Notes under the pieces: generated by a model
Seen by the model: only the letters and a program-made list of their open reading frames with translations
The model's database searches: none
What the model was told of the DNA's origin: nothing
Shown: positions 12,701 to 24,700 of the stretch, piece after piece
Numbering within the stretch: position 1 is the first letter of the stretch
Layout: every line of letters begins with the position of its first letter
Origin: Serinus canaria
Taxonomy: Eukaryota > Chordata > Aves > Passeriformes > Fringillidae
Assembly: GCF_022539315.1 (NCBI RefSeq)
Contig: NC_066315.1
Location: 20,745,649 to 20,809,648, forward strand
Direction of reading: 5' to 3'
DNA: 64,000 nt
Translations under genes and position numbers: made by a program

Positions 12701-15700
12701 CCATCACCAGATCCCACACAGCTAGCTAGTGTTCACAAAATCACAGGCAAATGTTTAATTCATGAGTACAGCATTGACTATGTAGGGTATGTCAGGGGAT
12801 TAAGCAGCAGTTTTGTCCCTTGTTTCTTAGCTCTGAGGTTTACTTGAGACAGGTCATCTTTCTCTCAGCTGCTGATTTTTTGGCTTTTTTCACTAGTGTG
12901 TTCAAAAGCCTTTGAATACTGGAGGCAGAAACATTGCATTGTGTTACACAGTCTAATTTAAAATTTCTAATTCATTGGTGCTGCCTTGCACAGACTTGCT
13001 AGAATGTGAGGCATTTTGAAGTAATGGAAGATATTCTCTATAAAAAGTACATGTCTTCTATGCTGGTATCATTTGTATAGCTTTTATACAGCTTTTAGCC
13101 TCCTGACTCCATTTTTGGGTGCTCCTATGCATATTTTAATCCATATTTTTCTCCATTATATTAAATGCTGTGACTATGGCAGGACAGGACCTTAATGCTG
13201 AAACAGGAACTGAATTCAGCTGCTGTTGCAGCCCAAAGGCTCCTCCTCTGTGGTAATGCAATGTGCTGGAGCTCCAGTGCTCCTTACTCCTGAAGGGAGG
13301 CACTTCTGAGACTGTCCCATGGCTCCAAACACAGCAGCAACAAATCACTTCTGACAGAGTGCTAGGAAGGATTAATAGGAGACTGAGACTGTGGCCATTC
13401 TTCTCTCTCTGTACTTTCTCTTGTCAAAATGTTGATGTTGCTTAAATTATAAACTCATTTGTTCTAACTACTCTGTCTTTCTCTTCCTGATTGTAAAACA
13501 GGAAGGAAACAAAATTATCAGCTGTAGGGGGAAAAAAAAGAGAAGGAAGCTTTTGTGGTAAAATTAAAAGTGAAGTTTTGCAAACCTATCTACTTTCTTC
13601 CTCCTTTTTTTTTTCACTTTACTTTACCCTCTGCTTAAATAGCCCTTCATGTATATGTGTGAAATTTGGCACTCTGGAGCTTTTGCAAAACATAGATAAT
13701 AGATATAGGGCTCTGATCCTTGATGCTGAATCTAATAACCATAATCCCAGTGACCTTTTATCCAGAGTCATAGCTCTCACTGATGCACCAGTTGCATTTT
13801 AGGGCCAGTTTAGAAATCTTTACTGAGACAAGATGTAGGGTTTAACTGAATGAAAGCTACACAGGAGCTCATGTTAGCCATTAGCAGAAAACAGCAAATA
13901 TGTGGGGACATCTGGATTGTTAAATGAGCATTGCTTCAATACCCAATATACACGAAAGAGATATTTATATTTACTTGGGGCATTTTGTTTACATTTAGTT
14001 ACAAGGGTCCCAGTAGCTTCAACCTGAAATATATGCATTTTTTGGAAATTGCCACTTAAGACAGTTTGTTTGCCCTGCCCATAGCAGGACTACATAATGA
14101 TCCAAATTTATGAAACATAAAAGAGGGAATGAAATTGAAGTCTTCTCAATACTCCCATTGAAACCAAATACTTTATTTGATATTTTCATAACAGGTATTT
14201 GATGGTCCTAACAATGAAGCACCACTTCTTAAAAGACTCTGTGGAACAGAGCTCCCTCCTCCTATCACATCCTCCAGGAACCTGCTGTACATCCGACTGC
14301 ACTCCGATACAACCATCCAGCACAGGGGCTTCAGTGCTCGCTTCACCGAGGGTAATTGCATCATTTACATCCAGGCATATTTATCTCATCACCACTTCCT
14401 ATCAGACACAGTCTTTTAGCACAGCTGATAATGGGAAGTGTCATTCCTAGCCATGCAACACACCAGTGAGTATCTTTAGCAGGAACAAATATTTCCAAAT
14501 TATAGATGAAAGGAAAATCCAAGGATCAACTTAGATTCTTCAACTGGGAAACAAGAAATCATACTTTTTATAGCAAGGCATCTAGCACACATCAGCTACC
14601 TCTTATTCATCCTCTCTAGAGGGTTAGCTGTCCATAACTGCCCTGAGAAAAATGTGCAACTGGCAGTTTCCACAGACCTAGTGACAAAATAACACTTTAT
14701 ATGTCCATCCATGCGCATGAATCTCAAAAGCTGTAAAAGAATTCTGTGGTGCTGTTGATGAAGTCCATGGATTCAGGCCTGCATACCCTGCCAAACATCA
14801 ACTGTCCAATTTGTGGTGGACTAATTGGTATTTTACATGGTTTCCTTTTTAATGAAAAATGACACCAACTGGGCAGAATTATTTTCATGAAGGTAAATAC
14901 TATTTGATACCTGGTGATTTGCTTTTACTTTTTCTCAGTAATTTGGGAAACAGTTTTTCCCCACTATACAGACATTTAATATTTGCAGAGAAAATCAGTC
15001 TCTCTAATTATCCTCTCAAGATTCTTTTTACCATTAATTATTGCTTTTCCCAGAAATGCTTCTTTCTTGAAAATACTGTGAAAAATTATAAAGAAAAGGA
15101 GGATCTTGTATTAACAAAAACCTCAGAAACCCCAGTTACTGAGGTACTAGTTAGATACCTAATTAGGCATTTCTGGCTAACAGCTGTGAGAGCCTATACT
15201 GTTCAGCTTTCTCAGAACACATTTACTGGATTCAGTACTGCACAAACCACATCTGGTGAGTGAGTGCTCCCTGCCTGGGATGTTAGCAACCCAGCTTCCC
15301 TCTTCCTGAGAAAACTTAGTAAACAAAGCTCCATCTTTTGTTAGGTGTTTTAGGCAGCACAGCACAATAAATGAGCCTCACTCTTCAGTACTCATCTCCT
15401 CACCCTGCAGTTTAAAGCAGGTGTGTGTTAAACTCTGACCTGGGCAGTTTATGAGTAGCCAGTGAGCTTAGAGATGAGGCATGGCAGCCAAAGTTCTGCA
15501 GTCAGTCAAGCTCTAGGTGTGTGAAACACCTCACACAATTGCAGTTTTGCTGACACAGCTCACAACAGGATCCTGCCAAGGCAATGTGGGGCCACTCTTG
15601 GGTGCTGGAAAGTTGTGGACAGTTACTTATGATTTTTTCCTTCCTGGCTGCCAGCAAAAACAAATGACCAGAGAAATGGGCATATTGCACTAGTCTTAAA

Positions 15701-18700
15701 CAAAGTTATTTTGGCCCCAAGGTATCTCTTCTGGGCTATGAAGAGATGAACACTATCAGGTTTAAAGTCAGTCTGGCTTCTTGCAGATGGTCAGCCAGGT
15801 GCAGCAAGGCATATGGATCCCTGTCAAGAAAGTGCAGCCAATGCTGGGAACTAACCCTTAACCCTTAAGTCTCTTCTTCTGATTAAATCCTATTGCAAAT
15901 TTTATCCTCATTTCAAGCTGATGTACCTTGTTACACTTTATGCATTCATTTTCCCTACAGAATCTAAGCAAGGTGATTGGTACATATAAATATTTATATA
16001 TGTATCTATGTCTTTGTGCTTCTTTCTAAAGCATGTGGAAGTTTCATAGAGTCAGACTCAGTTGGGGCAGCAATTTCCTCTCCTCTGTATCCTGCCAAAT
16101 ACCCAAACAATCAGAACTGCAGCTGGATTATTCAGGCTCAGGAACCATGTAAGTAAAAACATCTTTTATAGTTAGTTGGGATGACTAACATCCTCATCTT
16201 CTTTTCTGTAATAACAATGCAAAATTCCTCCTTTATTTCTTTAGGAAGTTCTGCTTCCTGGTAGCTGTGAGTGTGGATCTCCCAATCTGTCACAAGTCAG
16301 ATTTCACTGTAAAAGATTAAGTGCATAGTGAGGAAAACAATTCACAACTTTGTCATCTTAGCCAGTTTACTGTGACCCAAGTGTTAAAAAAAAAATGAGG
16401 TGTTGAATACTATGTGAAGTTGGATTAATTTGTGAAAAAATCTAAGGGTTTACATATAATTTAAGCACTTGTATTTAGCTGAACTTATTTTGGTTGGGAT
16501 TTTCAAGCTGGAGTTGTGCTACATGAAAACTATGCTGTTGACATCCAAAAAAAAAAAAAATTGAATAATGAGAAAAGGTACACAGAAATTTCAATTTCAA
16601 ATGCAAAAAAAATATATAAATAAGCTGTTGTTATCTGCATAGATACACTCAGATATTCATAATTTTGCACAGATTTATGATTGATCATAAAACACTGAAT
16701 ATTTTCCATCAGATACTGTTACTACCTTTAATACCCTCTATTACCTTTACATCATATAAAAGTCCAAAAATAATTTGAATCTGTTAAATCCCATAATAAT
16801 GTCCTGGTATCCTAATTTAAAACAGCAACTACTTCTATTGTACATATTATATTTAGACATTGTTCTTAAAATCCTAGAATGTTTCAATCATATTTATATG
16901 TTTATTTTTTCTGGGTTATAAAACAAATATCAATTTGCCAAGAAAATAACAAATCAGGAGATAAGCAATTCTTTTTTAAGCATAGTTACTTATACAAATA
17001 GGATGTCCATGAAAAGGACATCATCTGAGCTGTTCATCACCTACACACTGCTTATTTTTAAAGACAAAATTTCCCTGGATTCATATTGAAATGAACATGA
17101 CTGCTGTCTCATGAATTACATGAGTATGATGGGCCATAAAAAATGTTGTATGAGAAGCAGTGACTTCCTGCACTTACCAGCAGGGCTACCCCATGCCTCA
17201 TGTTGCAGCTGCACGTGGTTTCATTATGCCGAATGTAATGCTATTTATTTATGGCATTTCATAAATAAGCAGCATACATACATGGCATTGCATACTCCTG
17301 TCCAATAGATTTAGCCAATGGCAGGCCACAGCAGAGATCCTGCTCTGCTTTTACTGGGAAGGCCAACAAGTCTCCTGCTCTGGCCACCCACTGTGTTTTT
17401 CCTTTCTGCTGTGTATCCTGAGGACCTGCATTGACAGCTGTAATTGATTGAGCAGGAGGGACACAAAGGAGTGCAGCTGAATGGCAGTCAGGGCACCCTG
17501 CTGGAGGCAGCCCGGCTCCGTGGCTGTCATTTCAGCTTCTCCAAGCCAATTAAGTGGGGCCCAGGGAGAAGCAAAATTTTTGTGTCAAATTCAGTTTGGT
17601 CAGTGCGGGAGAAAACTTAGTTATCATCTAAATCATGAGTCTCTTTCTGACCCACTCAAACTGTATGGAACCCTAAGGCCAGTAATAACTACTGTTCCAG
17701 ACTGGTGTCAAGGACAGCCTCTCTTTTGCCAGCTGTGACTTCACCTTTGCTTCTATCAGACAAGCAAGAGTAGTAGGAGAGTCAAAAATACCCTGAATCA
17801 GAAATCCTCTTTTTCATTCTATAGCCTGCAGTCCAAGAGCGTGGAAAATCCAATTCTGTACAAGTACAGCTGAGGGTAGTTAATGATCCTTTGTCCAGTC
17901 CAATTGATGAATAGGAATGTTGCAATATGATGAAAGAAGCGGCTCTTTCTAAGCCTGGAGCAGGGCACATTTGTCCAGATCTATGCTATAGATTGAAAAG
18001 GGACAGCAGGTCATGGGTGTATAGAAATAGGTTCTGTTTCTGAAAGTCTGTAGGTTTTCCATGTTTTATTTGCTATTTTTTTCAGTATTTAATGAAGTTT
18101 TCCAGAAAGAAGGAAACTTAGATCCATGTGTATATGCTAAATCCTCTCCTTCTATTGTTGATTGAACTAGAAAGTACTGAAAGGTACTGGAGGGATTTAC
18201 CAGGACCTTTGCACTAAAGGTTAATGTTCTTAAATCAAATTCATTCAATATATAATGAAAAAAACTACTTCAGATATGCTTTATGGGGACTGATTGACAT
18301 CAGGGAAAAAAAAGAACATTTACATGTAAATATTTCTTTGTGAAATTACTTTCTTCCTAAACTTTTTCTCTTTGCTCTTGCCAGTCAACCACGTCACACT
18401 TTCATTCACTGACTTTGATATTGAAAAAAATGGGCAAAACTGTACGACGGATTTTGTGGAGATTTTGGATGGGAATAACTATGAGGCTCCTCTTCAAGGT
18501 ATTGTACCTTTCCCTCATGTATTTCATATATATAGAACTACACCCAAGGTAAGAAGGAGAAGGTTTTCTGTTCATGGTCTCCTGCACCATGGATTTTGTT
18601 TGATAACAGAATCTCCTTGGCCTCTCTGGCCAGAGGAAATTGAGAATGGAGAATAAGTCTTCAGTGTGAATGGCAGAGTTCTCCCAGGCTCTGACTATGC

Positions 18701-21700
18701 TCCTACTAACCTGCAGTTTGGTGTTGACTCCAGCTGCCTTTTCCTTCCTCCTCAGCAGAACAATATTGGGAACCAAGCAATTCAGTTTAAACTGCATTTC
18801 CATTTAACTGCACAAAAACATAACACAGCTCACAAGCACAGCAAATAAGCACAGTCCATGCTAAACACAGGTAAGGAAGCTGAAGACTTCTGGGAGCAGA
18901 AAATGGTTTTTTTTCAAGCCATGGAAAGCCTAATTCTTCTGCTTTTTCCTGAGTTTTTTGATAGTTTTCTTCTGACTTCTCTGGACAGTACCATCCCCTT
19001 CAAGTGCCAGGAGCAGCTTGAAGCAGCAAAATTTCCCTGGTCACAGGGTGGTCCTAACTCTCCTTGTATCCCTAGGGCTGCTTCTAATTACTTTCTGGAA
19101 AATTCGGAATATCCCTGTCTTATTATGTTCTCCCTTGCTCTACTTTTGTACATGCTCCTTTGTCAGGAGTAGGGCTGCAGTCAGTTTAAATGGTTTGTTG
19201 CTAGGAGCAGAATTCATTTTTTGTCTCTTATCCTTGGTTTTCTCTTGCCAAAAGGACTTTTTAGTACTTAAAGGGGACATGTAAGAAAGATGGGGAAAAA
19301 CATTTTAGAAAGGCATATTGAGATTGTCCTGGTTTTAAGCTAAAAGAAAGTAGATTCCAACTAGATATAAAGAAAACATTTTTTACAATGAGGGTGGTGA
19401 AATACTGCAACAAGTTGTCCAGAGAATTCGTAAATGCTCTGGAAATATTCAAGGTCAGGCTGGATGAGGTTCTGAGCTACCAGATCTAGTTGAAGATGTC
19501 CCTGCTCATGGCAGAGTGGTTGGACCAGATGACCTTTAAAGGTTCCTTCCAACCCAAAGGGTTCCGTGATTCTATGATGCTAACTGCTATTTTTTTTTTT
19601 ATTGGCAGATGCCTTTTTGACAGATCATGACTCATATTCCTAATCCCCATGTTACAATCCATAACAGGAGAAATGGTCTGTTATTTTTCAGGTTTTTTTT
19701 TTTTTTTTTAATCAGAAACCAATTGAGTGAAATGGAAACTACTGTCAGACATATTTGATAGTTTTTCTTCAATCAAGAAGAAGGGGTTTATTTAAAATTA
19801 GGCAGTAATTCCTCATTTTTTTTCATTTTCATTGAGGGAACTCAATGACAGAATAGGCAGGGACCAGGATGTCTGGAGTGTCAGAGGTCCTTTTTCTGTT
19901 AGAAAAAAATTGGCACAAGAGTTGAGTTTTGGGCAAATGTCATGGAGTATTTCTTTTTTATGCATATTGAATTGACAACTGCAATTGTAAGCAACAAACA
20001 TTACTCCTGCTTGTTGTCAGGCATTAACTCCAAATGTTAAATTAGCAGCAGTAATTACATGCTGAACATTTGGTTTTTTTCTCTCTCTGTTCTGCTCTCT
20101 TTCAGGCCGTTACTGTGGCACTACTATGCCACATCCTATCACTTCTTTTGGTAATGCCTTGGTGGTGAATTTCATCTCCAACAACGAGATCACTGCCAGG
20201 GGCTTCCATGCCACCTATGCTGCATCGTCATCATGTAAGTCCATACAACAGGTGCTACTTCCTTATGCCACTGACTTTTAATAAAAGTCCTCTTTTTCTC
20301 TCTGCCATTCAATTTTTGAACCTCCCCTGTTGCCCTTCCTCTTTTTGGCCAAGGTCTCAGCAAGTACATCAACAAGCTAAAGAACAAAGAGACAAGGAGA
20401 AATGCTTTCTTGATTAGCAAGTGCTCTGTCTCTGTCAAGTTTTTTGTTGGTTTTTTGTTTATGCCATCCTTTCCAAGCCTCTGCTATCTCTTTCTTGTTG
20501 CAGCCTGCGGGGGTACTTTCCACATGGACAGAGGAGCTTTCAACAGCCCTGGCTATCCCGAGCCATATCCGCCCAACAGCGAGTGTGTCTGGACAATCCT
20601 CAGCTCCCCTGGAAACCGGCTCCAGCTGTCCTTCATGTAAATGCATTGCCAGGGGTCATTATTCAGCCTTTAACAGACCTGAAGGAAGGATGCTCTGTGT
20701 TTGTTAGGAAATGTAATTACCCAATGATAAAGCTGAAACATATTTTTAGAGTAGCTTGGAAAGAGAACACAGCAGGGGTTAGTGGCAGCTTGCAATCAGT
20801 GTTTCCCTGTCTTAGTCACTGCTTCTGTTACGGCATATTCAGCATTATATAAATAGGTGGTTTATTATTTGAGCAGCATGAGCTAGTGAAGCCAATTCTT
20901 ACTCATCTATAAACAAGAAGTGGAAATTTAGCATCACTCTGCCTTTACATTACAAAGGAAATTCCTGCAATGTAAAGATTCATTTTAGTGTTTGTTATAT
21001 AGCTGATTAATATAAAGGGCCTAGATATCCCATGCATTGTAGGGTTATGCCTCTGGACAGATCTTGACATGTTTATGAAGTGGGCTGAAGTAAACCTCAT
21101 GAAATTCAACAAAGGCAAGTGCCAGATCCTAAACCTGGGTCAGGGCAATCCCAGAAATGCCCACAGATTGGGTAGAGAAGGGATTGAGAACAGCCCTACG
21201 GAGAAGGACTTGGGGGTGATGATTGGTGAAAAACAAAACATGAGCCAACAGTGTGCACTCACAGCCCAGAAAGCCAAAGGAATCCTGGGCTGCATCCAAA
21301 GGAGTGTGGCCAGCAAGTCAGGGGAGGATTCTGCCCCTGTCTTCTGCTCTCATGAGGTCCCACCTGAAGCACCTGCATATGGTTGTATTGCTCCCAATTA
21401 AAGAAAGACATGGAAGCCACAAATCTGAAAAGGGAACTAGAGCATCTCCTTTGTGAAGATGGGCTGAGAAAGTTTGGGCTGTTCAGGGAAGAGAGAAAGA
21501 GAAGGCGAGAAGCGAGAAAAGAGAAAAGAGGAGAAGAGATTGGAAACCGAGCGCGAAGGAGAAGAGAATGACAAGAGAATAGAAAAGAGAACAGAAAGAA
21601 GCGGGCAGCGTCAGAGACGAGAAGAGACGAGAAGAGATAGGATGAAGAGAACGTCACGAACCCGACGCGACTAGACCGTAGAGAGACAGACGAAGAGCTA

Positions 21701-24700
21701 GAGAAGAGCCAGAGACATCACGAGAAGAGAAGGAAGAGTGACGGAAGACGAGCCCGAAGAGACGTCGACAACAGTGAGAAGACGAAGAGAAAGCACCATC
21801 GAAATGAGAAGAGAATGATGATGAGCAGGATGACGACCACGAGAATGAGGAAGAGAATCTGTGAGAAGAGAAGAGAAGAGCAAGAGAGAAGAGATAGAGG
21901 AGAGAAGAGAACACAAGAGAAGCAAGAGTAAGAGAAGAGAAGAGAAGAGAAGAGAAGAGAAGAGAGAGAAGGAGAAGAGAAGGAGAGAAGAGAAAGAGAA
22001 GAGAAAGAGAGAGAAGAGAAGGGAAAGGAAGAGGAGAGAGAGAAGAGAAGGGAGAAGAGAAGAGAAGAGAAGAGAAAGAGAGAGACAGACGAAGAGAAGA
22101 GAAGAGAAGAGAGAGAAAAAGAGAAGAGAGAGAAAGAGAAGGAGAAAAGAGAGAGCAAGGCTGTGTGGAGACCGCTTAGCAACCTTCCAGTATCTGACGG
22201 GGGCATACAGGGAAGATGGAGAGGAACTCTTCATCAGGAACTGCAGTGACAGGACAAGGGGCAATAGCTTCAAACTGATAATGGACAGATTTGGATTAGA
22301 TGTTGGAAATAAATTCTTCACTGTGAGTGTGATGAGGCACTGGAACAGGTTGCCCAGAGAAGTTGTGGATGCCCCAAACCTAGTAGTGTTCAAGGCCAGA
22401 TAGGATGGGGATCTGGGCAATCTGGTCTAGTGGAAGGTGTCCCTGTCCATGGCAGAGGATTTGAAACTATTTGATCTTTATGGTCCCTTCCAACTCAAAA
22501 CATTCTATGATTCTATTCTGAGATTCTAAAATTGATGTTAGATTTTTCAAATATTCTTCAACAGTTAAAGCAGAGGAGCTACAACAGGAATCAGAAGAAT
22601 ATGTGATGGAATTTTGTTTTCCCTTTAGTAAACTAACTTTCCTTTGAACACTTCTGACAAGAAAGTCATGTGGAGAATTATGTGGAGTCCTTTACCAGGA
22701 TTGTTAGGTTGTTCTTTACCCATGAGGTAGATTTCTCAGCCTCCTAATTTCCGGGCATCAGACAGTGGCTGCTGCCAAGAAAGAGAGCACTGACCTTTAG
22801 CAAAGCTTACCAAGAATGAGCAGGAAAACAAAACTAACTCTGAAACCTGCATTTGCAATTAATCAGAACAAAAGGAAAATTTTTCTGGTAACACACTGAC
22901 TGCATAAGACACAACTTGTTAGGCATGTGCTGATTCACTAATGCAGTAAAAAGGACATTCTATTCCTCCACTACTCGCTGAAGCAGAGAAAAAGCCCTAC
23001 AGCCTGAAAACATTTTCCAAACTGTTTTCCAAAAGCCTGAGAACATTTTTCAAAATGTCACAAAATAAGCAGTAACTCTTCAGAAACAACCCAAAATTCT
23101 AATGTGAAGCAGAAACTTTCAGTGGAACACACATTCCCTTATACAAAGTGACACTGAGTAGATGTTAATTCTTTTTCTTCAGTTACAAATAGCTGAAAGG
23201 CAAACTGAAAATGCTGGAAAATATGGAGTAATTATGTTAGAAAGCACTATTTTTTAATTTGATTTAATGTTAGGGAGTTATAAAGTTTTGTTGGCTTGAG
23301 GCATTAATTTTCCTCAATGTCTGTCTAGCAATGTGAGGGCTAGCTTTAAATTGTTCTGAAGTATATCCAGATGAGTGGTTGGAACCATTTGCTGAACACA
23401 TATGGCTATATTCAAATCTGAAAGGGAGAAGTTGTTACCAGAGTATCAGAAAGCATGAATATTTAAGGCTTTGGTTATTAGAGGCACTCTCTGGAATCTT
23501 TGCTGTATATTCATAGCTTGCTTCTGAAAACTATGTTGTTTGTATAAAAACAATTCACTTAGAATAACTGATGATTTTTAGAATATATTTATCATTTATC
23601 TTGGTGCAATAATTAAGAATTTGTCATTTAATTACTACATCTCATTCCTTTTCTAAGGTAAAAAGTACTTTAGAATAGTTGATAAAAATCCTTGTCATTA
23701 TTTTGCACACACCCAGACATGTAGAAGTCAGAGGCCAGAGAAAGAGTAATATTTTATAATTCTGGAGAAACTGCTAAGGGATTTCTGACCTCTGAGGTGT
23801 TACTAAATCAGCAATTGTTTTCTCACCACAGAGTGTGCTGAACTTACAGACATATGAAGGTGCTAAAATATTCTCTGCGCTTGACTCTCACTGGATTTAC
23901 ATTAAAAATCTGGATTATATCTCAGGGCTTCCTGAGTTTCATGGCTGTTCTTGGAGAACCAAGAAATTTTAAGACCATTTGAGAGGTCTATAAAATGTGT
24001 AACTCTGCACACTGAAGCTCTGTTATAAATAAGGGCTGGAAAGTGAGTGCCCTGTATTGGTGGCCTTGGCAGGTGCTGAGGGTTTTGTTGCTGCCCATTT
24101 CCTAACCCTTACAGAGGGATACCATCTCCAGTGGGATTAATGGCCTGGCAGGCCACACTCTGAAGTATGTGCCAGTCCTATGTGTGCTAATGCTCTTCTG
24201 CTGCTGTCGAAACAGAGCATTTCAGCTGGAGGAAAGCAGTGGCTGCACCAAGGATTTCCTGGAGATTCGTGAAGGGAGTGACACAGGCAGGCTGGCAGGA
24301 AGATTCTGTGGGAGCTCCTTCCCTTCAAATTATACATCAACTGTTGGACATATCCTCTGGGTCAAATTTGTCTCAGACACTTCAGGCACAGATGTTGGCT
24401 TCAGGGCCACCTTCTCTCACTGTAAGTAGATGTAATTTGATTGAAAACTATTGTTCTTTCATAGTACTTCTGAAATTATTCCAAAAAGTGATTGTTTGGG
24501 TCTCTGAAGTCTATTAGAAAATATTTGCTGATGTCAAAAGGTCTGTAAATTCACTTTAAAAGTATTTTGTAAAATCTCTACTGAATGTAGAGGGTGCTCT
24601 TAAACATGCCAGAAGTATATCATATTTATTAGCCAATTGGCAATTAAGAAAAAGTATTTATTTCTCAGCTTTCTTTTTGGTTTTTTTTTTTTTTTTTTTG

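Larger units (their letters stand above)
20637..24215. other. CUBN: Intron inside CUB12 (3.6 kb)
   Basis: Phase 2. It contains the longest CR1 copy in the window (about 21058-22528), split by a 670-bp purine-rich array (21488-22155). The rest (22530-24215) is AT-rich with no recognised feature. Confidence 0.8.

Noticed and set aside
14859..15263. A 134-codon ORF in the intron between CUB10 and CUB11
   Set aside because: No domain, no CUB pattern, no matching splice phases; expected by chance in this length of intron.
15849..15870. Telomere-like CTAACCCTTAACCCTTAA
   Set aside because: The unit is CCCTTAA in only two to three imperfect copies, not the vertebrate CCCTAA repeat; chance is enough.
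18402..18803. A 133-codon antisense ORF over a CUB11 exon
   Set aside because: It is the antisense of the true exon 18385-18498 and intron sequence; the sense exon has CUB motifs and splice sites.
21698..22420. A 240-codon antisense ORF rich in Ser, Leu and Phe, and 162-codon antisense and 180-codon sense ORFs beside it
   Set aside because: All three are translations of the AGAAG array plus CR1 flanks. A repeat of period five with no stop in any frame gives long open frames on both strands; there is no domain or splice logic.
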